A stretch of 64,000 nucleotides of DNA from Hyperoplus lanceolatus (Eukaryota > Chordata > Actinopteri > Uranoscopiformes > Ammodytidae). Position 1 is the stretch's first letter. Each line of letters begins with the position of its first letter. Under the pieces are notes generated by a model. The model was not told the origin of the DNA. It was given only the letters and a program-made list of their open reading frames with translations, and did no database searches. Position numbers and translations under genes: made by a program. The stretch covers positions 15,760,001-15,824,000 of the forward strand of contig CM049400.1 in NCBI GenBank assembly GCA_026929865.2, given 5' to 3'. Shown here in pieces: positions 44,546-59,974 of this stretch.

Positions 44546-47500
44546 TAAAGCGATGCGTACACTGATTTTTCTTTTTGCCACTTTTTAAATAAAAAACATT
44601 TACACATATAACGTTTGGATTGTAGCAGCTCTGGCTAGTAATTGTTACTTGGAGGTACAGAGTACAAACATCACTAAGTTATTCCATTATAAAAAAGGAA
44701 ACATTCTTGGCAAATAAATTGGTTGACTAGATGCTCCTGTAATACAGATCAGTCGGAGGTCACAGCCTCAGTGTAGGTTTTGATGCGAACGAGACTAGAT
44801 TATTATTGATCTATAATGAAAAGCTAGTATCCAAAGTTTATTAGTTATGTCCTATTAAACCCGTATTAACCAACTTTGTAACACGATGCTCTAATTGTAC
44901 ATTATTTCTTCATAAAGAAGTCTCCCCTCTCACCACGGTTCCTGCTACGAGCTGCGAATCCCGGCCTTTGCGGTTAAAAGCGCAAGATTTCCCCTCTAGT
45001 CTACCTGAGATACTTCTAAATAAAAGACAATGCCCAATAAGTACCACCGTGTTCAGTGTTCAGCGTTTTACTTCATCAGAACCCCCTCATCCTTATGATG
45101 ATGCCGATTTCCGTGTAGTATAAACCCTTTTAAATTTGCTTCAGCAAATCTTCCTCCTTTTTTTACGGAAGATATCATTCACAAGTTATCTGCTATTCAG
45201 TTGTATGCAACTTAGTTTTGTAAACCACCCTTCCTAAAAAATAGAACAGATAGACTATTTTCAGAATTTTAACATCACGTTAAATCTGGGAAGGTATTAA
45301 AACCTATTCTCTCCTTACAGAGAGGTTAGTTGTATGAGGTTGTGTGTGTTTTAAATCAGTAATGTGCCGTTGTGTGGAATCGAATTGTACTTACCTCCCC
45401 GAGGACGGAACCATCTCTTTGAAGAAAAAACCTATACCTAAAGTCCCTCTGTTCCAGTTATAAACTAATTCACAACTGAGGCTTTACAACATTTAAGGGA
45501 TTGTATTTACAAAATACAAGAGAGTATAGGTATATTACATAAAATGAACAAGAAAGGAAAAGAAAAGAGGTTGTGTGCCTGCATACTCCTCAATTGGAGT
45601 TATTTCTATTTCCCATTATATCTGTTGACTTGATCTCTTTTTGAAATTTTTGTAAATCTTGAAACGATACAAGGGTATATGCATGCATGCCCAATAAGTA
45701 TCGTCTAAAGCTTTACCCCATCCCAAAATAGTTTTTAAGCTCGAAAAAGAAAGGGATTTTCATGATCGCCAGACTTCCTTTCGCCTATTCTGATCTAAAT
45801 TCCCCGAAATCTTTAAAAATTATGATTGACTTAGTTTATATTGAGAACACAAACAGTCCACTACTTCTATCACCATTCCATCAAATTTCCTATTCTTATT
45901 TTTCCCCCTCTAGTCGTTTACCATTTGACCAAGTCATCTGTGTCAAGAGTTTCAAAGAAGTGTTTTTAAAAGACTTTGCCTCTAAGTACTTCGAAGTCCA
46001 ACATTTTTCAGAGTATTTTGGACCCACAAAGTTTTTCAAAGTTTTTCTTCTGCCTCCATAGTTGAAGGGACAGATAGAGTCTGCTGGAACAGAGTGTGAC
46101 AAACTATAGGCGTATATAGTAAAAAAGCCCTGTTCTGCTCCAAACGGGCTGTTATATAGTGAACTGAGAACCAATGAAACTTGGGAGAGGGAGGAGTGAA
46201 AAAGGAACAGCTGCACGGGGGACCCTGGTAGCCTCCTCACTCTACTCCTTCCTACTTTATGGCCATATAAGGTCCTTCCCCCTACTCCTTTCTATGGCCC
46301 TATGGTCCTCCCCCTTCCTCTGGTCAACTTGATGAGCCTTCACATTCTATTCTGTTTCATTAAACATTTCCTACTTGTACTTATGACAAAAATAAATACA
46401 AATGTCACAGGATATGCACAAGTAAAAAGCTACATCATGTTCAAATATGTTTAAATGTCTGGTTTTAAACGTGTGGTTTATTCACTGATGTATTGTACCT
46501 GCAATGCTTAGAACACAAGATGCCCAGGAAGAACTGTGTTGGTGCTGCCATTTGCTGTGGCAAACCCATAGTGACAGTATAGCCATGTCTGCTCCTTCTT
46601 TTCCGTCTCTAATCACTATTTCTCTCTCATGTATCCTTCTTACATTTCTGTGATGTTTTTCTAAGGAGTTAGTAGTAATAGTAAATGTAGGTTATAGATG
46701 TGTAGCACGGTCCATAGAGGCATCGCCTACACATTTCAATATCATATCTGTGTTGTTGGCTCTTCACATAACCTTGCTTCCAAGCGGTATATGAGACAAC
46801 AGTGCCACCTATGGGCAGAGGAGAGATCTACTTTCTACTTCATCAAGTGCAGTCAAGCTGTACAGGTAACAAAAGGTATTTTTAACATCATTCATGCCAT
46901 GCGCTAGCACCTCCTGCACCTGCACATATTGCAATGGTGAGACATGAAAAACCTGTGTTCTCCATGCAGAGTGAATAATACCGCTGTCAAGCAAATCGAC
47001 ATGGTGCAAGTTCAAGAGGACAAGAAAGGAAGATGCTTGTGAATAATCCATTCCTCTGTTACACTGTTCATTACTGTAATTACACAGCCGGTGTTCTTTG
47101 ACAGGAAGGAAACGTAAAATTACAATTTAAGCAGTGAAATTGTCATTTGTAGCAGTAATTGACGCTAATAAAAATGATTCTCCTTCTTCCCTCTTTGGAT
47201 CATATGCTAATCAAAATGTGAAGTATTAAAGAAGACACTAACGGGCGTGATAAGAAGCTAATGGGACAGTAATAGACTACACTCCCACTAATACGTTCCC
47301 GTTTATTAGAGCATGCAAAAGCGTGCCCTCCTCCTGTCTTGTCTGTTTCCGGTGACTGACAGCTTTGACAGCCTTTCCTGTAGAAAGGGAAACTTTTGAC
47401 CGCATCCCTCAGATGAGGCATTAATATTTCACAGTTCCACTAAGCAAGTAGTAAGTCTTTTTATAAAAGGATCAGTAGTGTGCTATTATTGGAGGGTGAC

Positions 47501-48340
47501 ATAAGCCTCTACTTGACTCTTTCCATTTAAAAATAGATGACACAATGTATTTAAGGCCAGCATATTTGATGACATTTTCTCATGTCTGGGAGGATGTCTT
47601 TCCCTGCCTCTCCCCATGTTGGTTGGCTGACTCACATGGAGTGGAGTTTGATATGCCAGGCTTTGATCTCTCCCACTCTGTCTCTCCGTTTTGCTATTCC
47701 CCCCAAAGGACTTATGTATACGTCGACCAACATCTACCTTTTAAAATAAAAAGGCAGAACAGAGATCCATGAAATGAGATGCCAAATGCAAGTCATTTCC
47801 TTGTGACATGGGAACCCAACACTAATTTAAGTTGATATAGAAAAGAACCAAAGAAGAACAATCCCAAAGAGGTTTGAGAAACAGGCCTAAAAATCATTGA
47901 CCATAACGAGAAGTGTATAGGACTTCAGTTCACTGCCGATGGGCTTATTAATCTTGCCGCAGTAAAAACTGGTCAGGAATTCACAGTGGGACGGCACAGA
48001 GAAGAGTGGCTCAGGTCCCAAATTACACCCTGGAGGCACTTTACCCTTTAAGAGCAGAGGATTGAAACTGCAGCAACAACAAAAAAAATCCAACAGATAG
48101 CACCTGTTTTACAAATAGGCAGCAGGTGGGCTGTGGGGAGGGCTAAAGGCGACTCATCCATAACCCAGGCAGGTATAGACAGTGTCAGGGAGTTGCAGGG
48201 GAGATCAGGAGTGGCGCGCTTTACCATTAGGACTGCAGTGATCCGGCATGCATGGAGAGATGAGGGGTAACTCTCAGAGATAATCATGCTAACACTGAAT
48301 TCATTGCCTCTGAGTCTGAGCTCTGGGCAGGAGTCCAAGT

Positions 48341-48528
<188 letters not shown>

Positions 48529-49052
48529 TATACAGACTCAGAGTGAGAGCTTCCACAGTGAGCTCATTGTGAGCTGCGAGGAGCATGCTAAGCCATTATT
48601 TTGATAACAGGGATATAGCACGAGAAAGGCCAATGTCAACCTCTTGAGATGATAACATATTACGGCCTGGAAGTTGATATGATTGCACCGCTCCCCAGAT
48701 CCATGTTATATAAGAAGAAATTAATTGAGTCTATTTGCTCAGCATCACCCCTTGTTCCCCTCCACACCACTTCAGCTGAAGAAAACCCTGAGAGAAACAT
48801 GACATACTTTCTGACAGACTTCTCCCATTATACCATTATACCAGCCCTGCTCAAAGTCACTTCAATTATCAACATGAGACTGTTAGTGTCTATGTTCCCC
48901 CGAGAGGTATTGTACTCATACGAGGCAACAGATCAGATTTAGCTCTCAGATCAAAGATGATATTTTGCCCAAACCCTAATTGGCGTCAAGCAGAAAATAG
49001 AACAAAAATTGATTCTTGTCATTATATGCCATCAGTGGAAAAGGGTGACTAT

Positions 49053-49113
49053 AGGTTCACAGAAACATGCTCTTTTGACATATTATGTCAAAAGAGCATA
49101 TGTTTGTGAGCCT
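49053..49113. repeat. 29-bp arm inverted repeat, hairpin
   Basis: 49053-49081 and 49085-49113 are inverted copies matching at 25 of 29 positions, with a three-base loop. The inner 15 bases, including gctcttttgacat, are perfect. It could be a MITE relic or a transcribed hairpin. Confidence 0.75.
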
Positions 49114-49381
49114 AAACCCCCCTCCCCCCAAAAAAAGAATAACAGTATCCTGAAGTGAATATTATTTTTTTTATTTTTATTTTATTTTATTATTATTATT
49201 TCGGACAATTCCACACAATACACAATTTTCTCTTGCAAATATTCATACATCATACTTTGTGTTGTCCGAAGGGAGACGGAAGAAGCCAAAGGCTTATCAG
49301 GACCCGCCCCCATTTTCATCAAAGTCGGATTCAGATACACAGTTACTGTTACAGAAAATAAAAATAAAACAAAAAACATTT

Positions 49382-49401
49382 TTATATATATATATATATA
49401 G

Positions 49402-49452
<51 letters not shown>
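49382..49452. repeat. (TA)n microsatellite
   Basis: A TA tract with one GC interruption near 49401. Confidence 0.95.
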
Positions 49453-49454
<2 letters not shown>

Positions 49455-49872
49455 CATATACCCATACATTTTTTTTTTAATAATCTGCAGTTTAATACAC
49501 AGTCAATTTTAATCTAATTGCTTTAGCTTTTCAGATCAGTTCAGCACAGTTCAGTTTTCCCGCGACAAAGCCAAGTGTATAAAGTGTGAAGTTATTCACT
49601 TCAGCCTCGGATCCTTGTTTGTTTTTTTTGGAAACATTTTCTTTTGGCTGACGTGAACTGGAAAGAAAAAAAACAGGTCAAACATGCTTCACATCCAGCA
49701 CTCTCTTAACTTTACTTTCTGCTCACAATGGCTGATTGGGATCTACACACTATTCTATCTGTTGAATAACAGAACTGGCATTGACTTTGTTCGATATAGC
49801 ATTTAATTTACAGTACTGTTTAATGCCCCCCTTCAAAGACAGCACATTTTCAGGGGAAGTAGTACATGATTT

Positions 49873-50064
49873 TTTTAAGTTCTATTTTAAGATATTTTTT
49901 GGGCATTTTTACACTTAATTGATAGTGTAGAGACAGAGTTGAAATGGGGCAGAGAGGGGAGTGACATGCAGAGAACGACCGCGGGCTGGAATCGAACCCG
50001 GGTCCGCTGCTGGCCGAGGCCCATGGGGGGGGACGCCCTACCAACTGAGCTAAGGGCGCTCCCA
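49873..50064 (-). mobile_element. tRNA-derived SINE
   Basis: On the minus strand the head reads gcgcccttagctcagttggt (internal A box), followed by gggttcgattcc (B box) near 50000. The body and a T/A-rich tail follow. Target duplications agtacatgattt (49861-49872) and agtacatggttt (50065-50076) match at 11 of 12 positions. An RNA polymerase III promoter and a tRNA-like head define the class. Confidence 0.85.
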
Positions 50065-50076
50065 AGTACATGGTTT

Positions 50077-53446
<3,370 letters not shown>

Positions 53447-53452
53447 GGGTGG

Positions 53453-53757
53453 TGGTAGGATGGCCTAGAGGTAAGGTGGCCGACCAGTAACCATGAGGTC
53501 GCTGGTTCGATCCCCGGCACCGGACAGGGGGGTGTTAGTTGTAAAACTAGCAGAGGCTGGTATTGCGCCCACCATCTCTACCATTGTGTCCTTGAGCAAG
53601 ACACTTAACCCCAAAACTGCTCCAGGGGCGCTGTATTATGGCTGACCCTGCGCTCCGACCCCCTCCGAAGTGTGGTAACTTGAGAGGGGATATGCGAAAA
53701 GACGAATTTCAATGTGCCTCGTGTACAACTGACAATAAAGATAACTTAACTTAACTT
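53453..53757 (+). mobile_element. tRNA-derived SINE
   Basis: The head has tggcctagaggtaaggtgg (A box) and ctggttcgatccccggc (B box, about 53502-53518). A long body follows, then a tail with caataaagataacttaactt repeats. The target duplication was not identified. Confidence 0.75.
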
Positions 53758-53889
53758 CATTATCAGAAACTTAATACAGCTCCGATAAGGTGTGAAGACA
53801 GACAGTTAACAGTGAGGCAGATATCAATACGATCAAATTGCGAAAAATTCTTTATACTAATAATGCTTTTAAAAATGGAAGATTTATAA

Positions 53890-54668
53890 ATTTATATTCA
53901 TAGATTAACTAAATGCAGTGAATGAACAGAAGATAAATCTAAATCCAGCAGTGACATCAGCTCATATGGAGCCAAGGTACATCCATTTACTGTTCTCAGC
54001 ATTGAGGACACCATTAATCCTGACCAAATATTCAACTCCATTTTTTGAAACTTACAAGAAACCTCCACCATGCTTCACTGTTGCTTGACATCCATTATTG
54101 TACCGCTCTCCAGCCCTTCATCGAACAACCTGCCTTCAGCTACAGTCAAATAATGCATATTTTGACTCATCAGGCAAATATTTCATATTTTGACTCAAAT
54201 TAGTAAAAAAAATTTAGCCCCAGTTCCTATGTTTTCTTGCATGAGTTGCTTGACCTTGTTTCCATGTCGGAGGTATGGCTTTTTGGCTGCAACCTTCCAT
54301 GAAGACTTCTTGCCAGATTTGTCCGGACAGTGTACAATGTACATTGATGGCATTGCCGGACATCTGCCGATTTCGAAGGGAAATAAGCTTGATGTATTTT
54401 TCATCTGATGCCTTAGGTTTCCTTGGGCCACCACTGCGTCTACGATTCTCAACGTTTCCTGTTTCTCTGTGCTTCGTGAAAAAACCCCAGTCTGCTCTTA
54501 AATCTCTATCTGGGAAAGACCTTTCTTATCCAGTTTAAACAACTTGTTACCTCACTCAGCATTTATTTTAAACTGATAAAAATAAACAATTATCATTTAT
54601 ATTTTTGAAAACATTCTTAGTTTTCAGCATTTTTTCACACCTGCCTAAAACCTTTGCACAGTACTGTA
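53890..54668 (-). mobile_element. Tc1-like transposon relic
   Basis: The right end, cacctgcctaaaacc then tttgcacagtactgta at 54668, is a familiar Tc1-like terminus in fish. Inside, on the minus strand, are remnants of transposase sequence, for example KKPYLRHGNKVKQL between 54452 and 54195, with stops and deletions. The left TIR was not found, so 53890 is approximate. It is non-functional. Confidence 0.7.
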
Positions 54669-54892
54669 ATTGTAACATATTTAAACATTCAGTTGAATAC
54701 AAACAGTGCATTACTATATTGTATATATTACCATAATATTTTGGTAATAACTATATGAAGAAAAGTCACAATAACAATTCTAATATTTCAAGCACAGTAA
54801 GTTTTGCATGCCTTTGGATGCCGTAAAGCAATAACGATTATATTTTCAGTTCTGATCTATCAGAACACTAAATCACTTATGTCCTTCCTCAG

Positions 54893-55007
54893 CCCCTGGG
54901 CCATGGTACATCAGAGTGGAGCGGCTACAATATGAGTGTAACTCCATCCACCACCCTGGACAGCCAGCTGACCACTACCTGGGGCCCCGCTAACTCCCAC
55001 CCTGATG
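54893..55007 (+). CDS. ehf: ehf first readable coding exon
   Basis: The acceptor tccttcctcag ends at 54892 and the donor GTGAGG starts at 55008. From the ATG at 54932 it encodes 25 codons beginning [12 protein letters not shown]. The 39 bases before the ATG are in frame and open, so they may be 5' UTR or coding from an earlier exon. Confidence 0.75.
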
Positions 55008-58000
55008 GTGAGGCTTACAACCAGCAGTAACACAATCATAATGCAGCCTATTGTATACCTCCCTTGCGTCATGTATGCACTCTCTACGCTGATGTGAATC
55101 AGATAATTAAATTGTCTGAATAATAATCCCTTGAATGCGTATATGCTAAATCTTCTGCTGAAATCTTCTGCTTGGCCCTCTATTATTCAACCATCCGGTG
55201 TGTTCATTGGTTAGGGAAACTGCAATTTAAAATGTTTAATTTAAAAATCACTCTCGACAAGTAGCGACTGATGTATCGCTCACCTGGTGAGCCCAGAGCT
55301 CTGAAACACTAGACAGGAATTAAGGATTCCCGACTGAGAAGCAGCTCAACAGCTCTTTTAGCAAACTGCTCTGCAAATGAATTACTGACGAATGGTTTCA
55401 GCAGAGGACTTTGTGTTTCCGTCATCAGATGAATATTTGTAATTAAACAAAATTGAATTCGCCGATGTAGACAAATGCAGTTTTGAGATTGTTTTTTTTA
55501 AATGTGCAACCAACCATTGATGTCTATCCCCCTAGTTCCTATGTTGATGTCTGGTTACACAAGTCGCCTGTGGTCCCGCGACTCCCAGCCTCAGTACTGG
55601 ACAAAGTACCAGGTGTGGGAGTGGCTGCAGCAGGTCATGGAGATTCACCAGATCGATGCCTCCAACATTCCCTTCCAGAACTTTGACATGGACGGCCATC
55701 AGCTCTGCAGCCTGAGCTACCAGGACTTCATCCGCGCTTCTGGCAGCGTGGGACCCATTCTCTTCCACAGCCTCACAGAGCTCAAGTGGGGAGGTGCGTC
55801 TGAAAAAGTCTGATTAGTCCTCATAGAGCAGATGCTGGGTGATTTGAGTTGAGTCTTGTTGAAGTGTTTTCTGAGAAGGGATTTGCAGGTTAAGGGCAAG
55901 GGACGCATGACATGTGTGGTGCAAGGTCAAAAGGACTGTCTTAAAGTGAGGAAGATGATGGATGTGTTGTTAGCTTCTTGCAAGAGCAGGTCTCCTAACA
56001 AAGCACAGAGGGATATGAAGCCGAGAAAAAAGCTGCAAAAGCTGTCTCATCCACTGTTTTTATTAGACTCCGAAGGTTATTGCAAATAAACTGAGTTCAT
56101 AGGCCTGGTGCTTCACCTCTGGGCTTTCGATTGTAACGATAATGTGTGGAATGGGGCTAAGAGGAAACTGGAGCAACAAAAAAGAAAATGCAAATTCCTG
56201 TGTAAAGTTAGATGGAAAATCAAATGACATCAGCACGTGATATTTTATCTAACGGCTGATGTTAATGGCATCTCAAAACAACAGAAATGGCAGGAGACCA
56301 GGCACAACAGGTTTAACCCCCAGGTTACAGAGAAATGTATGGTTAACTTTCGATTACAGTGCTGCTATTGTTCTAGCTGGCTGTGAGAAACCAGCTCAGT
56401 CTTTTAGGGATGCAGTGTAACATTTTCAAAAATTCATTGTGATATCTTTTTATGATACCTGGGTAAGGGCTGGGGCCAAAGTAGTGGCTAACACTGGGGG
56501 AATTGTGAGTGTCAGTGTTGATCAAAATCTAGGTTAGGTTCGACATGTTTCCCCCCGTTGGGAAGTGTGTAGAGAAGTGTGTAGAGTTTTGCTCGCATCT
56601 GTTTCACTACCTGTTATCAACCAAAAAGACGGTGCAGGTATTTTAGTAATGTTGTTGTTCAATGAAAACACTGAAAACAGTGCCTGCATAGTGTAACAAA
56701 GCAATGTGTCCTGTAACATGTAACGTGAGCATGTAATGTAGGGCCGTAGAGAGGCTTTCAGTACAACAAACAAGGACTTTATCCATTGATAGCTGTCTGA
56801 TCCCTTAATCCGTTAATGTGAATGTGAATAATCAATCAAATATTACACCATTATTGACAGACAGTTTTCCATAATGCTAATAATTCACTTCCTCCTTGCT
56901 TATCATTCCTGCACAGGGCAGTACCATGTGGAAATAGGGCAACTGGAACTCAAACCTGAATGTAAGTGGCTCTCAAACACGTTATTAGCCATGTATCAAC
57001 ACGAACAGGTTTGCCCACAGTTGTTCTGACTAATCAAATGAATCATCATTTGAATCGTGCTTTCATTGACACTTATTTCCCCCTTTTTATAGTAGACTTT
57101 TCCTGTCCATTTCCAGATGTCAGCTACCCACCTGGAGGTACTGTACAAATTCCCTGCATTATTTCTACTTATCCTTTATGTGAATTAAGGTTGATGTGAC
57201 AAAGGAATGAAATGTGGACTTTTTTCCTCGACCTAGAAATCTACGACCCCTCACTTCACCTGGCATCCGTGGCCTCTCCCACCCCTTCTAGCCCAGGTTT
57301 GGATTTCAGAACACCACATCTCTAAACCTTATTGTTTCTTAATGGGACCTTGAAAAAGGATTTAACAATGATCTCTTTCTCTCAGATATCAAAAGGTCTT
57401 TCAGTCGTCCTCATCAGGTCAAAAAACACAGTAAGTAATACAGTAATAACTTTTGTATTTTTGTTTTTATCATTTTGTTATGATGTGCTTATTGCCATTA
57501 TTCAACCTGTTTCCTCTCCCCGCAGACCCACGAGGAACCCACTTGTGGGAGTTCATCAGGGACATTCTGCTGAACCCAGAGCGGAACCCGGGGCTGATCA
57601 AGTGGGAGGATCGGACAGACGGGGTTTTTCGCTTCCTTAAGTCAGAGGCGGTGGCACAGCTTTGGGGCAAGAAGAAGAATAACAGCAGCATGACCTACGA
57701 GAAACTAAGTCGGGCAATGAGGTATGGCTACACCTCTCCAGCTGTTACATTAATACAAAGCAAATGCGGCAGGTTTGAAGCTCCGCAGTATTCATGTCAA
57801 AGAGTTAAGAGCTGATAGACATGTCATGATATATAGCCCAAGTTGATTTAATAATACTGTTCAGTGGAGACTAGGGATGTCACGTTATGGTCGAAACCTA
57901 TACCAGAAATTCCATGGTTCTCTCCTTTCCTGTACCCAATTCGATATCACGTTAAAAAAATGAATTTCCTTACTTCATGGGAGTTTTTGTCAAATTGTCT

Positions 58001-59974
58001 GTGCCTCTGAAAAGCTGTTTATTGTTGTTATCCGGTTGTTGTTGCCGGTGTAGGACTTACGCATCAAATCTGTAGGCACAGAACAAGTCGTGATGCCCCT
58101 GTCAGTTCCGGAAGAATTGCAACTCTTGGTACAAACGTTACCCTGGCTCCGCCCACCTACCTACTTCCGCTCAATTTTAATTTCACTTCAGTATTCAGTC
58201 TGGGGCTGCAGTGTATTCATGAGCTCCTGCTTGTCCAGAGTTGTGGTTGTCCAATCAGCGAACATAGCGAGTGGCTGAGAACGATGACGTCAAAGTCGCG
58301 CTCCAGCTTCAGTTGAATGCTGCGTTCCTTTATACTCGGAACTCGGAAATTTCCGACTTGGTAGTTCTGAGTTCCGACCTGTCTGTGTTCCAGTGCATCT
58401 GCTCGGGAAAGTATGGATGCCTACAACCTTTCTCATCCAAATAACTAAACGTTAGGCTCTAGCAAGTTACCGTTTCCAGGTACTGGTAGATCCATAGACT
58501 ACAATATGTAGTGAAGTCGGAAATTTCCGAGTTCCCTGTACAACTGGAATGCACCGCAAGAAGCCGGCTCATGACATACGTCACGACCAAACGTTATGCG
58601 ATTGGTTGGCTGATCCAGAGTGGCACTGGGCAGATCCAATAGTTTTAAACTTCAACAGACACCCGCCTCCAAGTGAGTGAACGTTTGCCAATAGGGCAGT
58701 TCCAGACCTTCTGTACAAATGAAATGAAGTACGATGGTCTGGTTGGACCAGGCTATACGTTACCTACACAATACCTACAATTACTTAACGTTTTGTTTGT
58801 GTAACTTTTCCTCTGAGTGAGTGAAACTTGACCTCAGAAATAAAGTTCCTGCCCTTTCAATACAGTCAACATCCTACATGTGCAGGGGGGGGGGGGGGTT
58901 CTTAAAGTGGCTCCGAGACACTTTCAGTTTGTGTTTATACCAGCGGCCCCTTTGGGCTCAAGTGGTAGTGTTCTTACTATGCCAGCTCTTCTAAAGGTTG
59001 TTTCCTAGGTGAGCTTAAGCGGACAAAGGTGTTAAAAAAAATAAAAAAATCATTCTTTTCACTGATGGCTTGCTGTGAAATGTAATTTATGATCATCAGA
59101 GGAAGAATGATACTGTTTTAAATATTTAAAAGTTCCTCATAGCTACTTTAAGTATATCACTAGCTTGTAAATTCTGTGATGAGGAAGACATTTCACACAG
59201 CATTGTTCCCAATCCAATTTACCTAAGCAGTTTATAATGCACTTACTACTGGAATGAACGTGCTGTAACAACTAAGCAATTTGCTTTGAAACAACCTCCG
59301 TTGCTAATAGGAGACTCTTTTTTAGAGTTGCACATCTAAACCACTGAACTGAACCCTTTGGAACAAATATTTAACATTTTGCTATCGCTAAGTACGTAAA
59401 AAGGGATACATTTTTGAACCGCTAAATGTTTCCACTTTTTTCCAAAATGTATTAAAATGGCCTGCTCCTCAGACAAGCTTCCCAGCTCCAGCAATAGTCC
59501 CAGTTTTACATTCAAACTAGCTAATCTAATGAGCTTCATTCAATTGTGGTGCAAACCACTGGGAACTACAGAATGTGCCCGCAGGTATTATCAATATTTT
59601 CTTTTTACTGCAAGCAGATGGATTTGGAGCTTGATGGCATCACCAAACAGATTGGTACTTTCTGTTGTTTTGAATAACAAAAGCTGAAGCTGGAATTTAG
59701 AGGACATGAGAAATATGTTTTGAAAGAAAAAGAAGCCAATCATCACATTTAAGCTTTGAGTAATTGGAGGAAATAGGGTTTTTAGGGTGTTAGGTACTAT
59801 TTTTAGCTGTGGTTTTGGTGTGCTGGTTAAATTAATTTTGAAATCTAATCAAGTTCCTTTGTCCTCTGTTTCAGATATTACTACAAACGAGAAATCCTGG
59901 AGCGTGTAGACGGGCGCAGACTGGTTTACAAGTTTGGAAGGAATGCAAGGGGATGGAGGGAGTCAGAGAAGTGA
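54932..59974 (+). CDS. ehf: ETS transcription factor with Pointed domain, EHF/ESE-3-like, eight coding exons
   Basis: This is a nuclear DNA-binding regulator of epithelial genes that recognises GGA-core sites. Exons: 54893-55007 (ATG at 54932), 55536-55793, 56917-56961, 57117-57137, 57237-57296, 57386-57430, 57526-57721 and 59875-59974 (TGA). All introns are GT-AG and all phases agree, giving 266 residues; human EHF has about 300. The Pointed domain is about residues 41-110 ([14 protein letters not shown]). A short serine/proline linker and a basic KKHNPRGTH segment precede the ETS domain at about 174-256 ([46 protein letters not shown]). Sequence is closer to EHF than to ELF3 (no AT-hook) or ELF5. 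The start codon is the least certain point: the frame is open upstream in the first exon (no stop from 54893), so an earlier exon may add residues. Confidence 0.92.
55536..55793 (+). CDS. ehf: ehf exon encoding the Pointed (SAM) domain
   Basis: 258 nt, 86 codons, phase 1 at both ends. It encodes [19 protein letters not shown] and continues through [19 protein letters not shown] to LTELKWG. The Pointed domain is a SAM-type interaction module. The whole domain is in one symmetric exon. Confidence 0.93.
56917..57430 (+). CDS. ehf: ehf linker exons (45, 21, 60 and 45 nt)
   Basis: Four small exons at 56917-56961, 57117-57137, 57237-57296 and 57386-57430 encode the variable linker between the Pointed and ETS domains ([54 protein letters not shown]). 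All have canonical splice sites and phase 1 ends. The 21-nt exon is a micro-exon. Confidence 0.85.
57526..57721 (+). CDS. ehf: ehf exon encoding the N-terminal three quarters of the ETS domain
   Basis: 196 nt with an acceptor at 57525 and donor GTATGG at 57722. It encodes [20 protein letters not shown] through [10 protein letters not shown] and ends after AG of an arginine codon. The recognition helix is thus split from its last residues by the 2.15-kb final intron. Confidence 0.95.
58143..58756. mobile_element. DNA transposon related to 25658-26767, in the ehf intron
   Basis: The segment begins ctggctccgcc and ends ggaccaggctat, with acgttacc directly repeated at 58135-58142 and 58757-58764. 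Its right subterminal region shares the spaced ccagacc...ggtctgga arrangement with the element at 25658-26767. A smaller inverted-repeat unit (58317-58560) sits inside it. No coding frame is present. Exact ends are uncertain by a base or two. Confidence 0.55.
58317..58560. mobile_element. Inverted-repeat MITE nested in the intronic transposon
   Basis: ctcggaactcggaaatttcc (from 58338) is matched by its inverted counterpart ggaaatttccgagttccc at 58518-58535. The outer parts gctgcgttcc and ggaatgcaccgc also pair imperfectly. No target duplication could be fixed. Confidence 0.5.
59875..59974 (+). CDS. ehf: ehf terminal coding exon (end of ETS domain)
   Basis: The acceptor tcctctgtttcag ends at 59874. 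The exon completes the split arginine codon and encodes [20 protein letters not shown] and [12 protein letters not shown], then TGA at 59972-59974. The tyrosine triplet and RREIL-like helix end are the conserved DNA-contact region of ETS proteins. Confidence 0.95.

Larger units (their letters stand above)
57722..59874 (+). other. Last ehf intron with inserted repeats
   Basis: This 2153-bp intron contains a possible truncated hAT end at 57876 (tagggatgtcacg), the DNA transposon at 58143-58756 and a G-homopolymer at about 58885-58899. The rest is AT-rich and shows nothing recognisable. Confidence 0.7.

Noticed and set aside
53460-53530. Functional tRNA gene
   Set aside because: The A and B boxes are present, but the acceptor stem cannot close and a long SINE body with tail repeats follows. 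The same applies to 49990-50064.
57876-57990. Possible hAT left end (tagggatgtcacg) in the last ehf intron
   Set aside because: No matching right end or target duplication was found, so it is mentioned in the intron entry but not called as an element.
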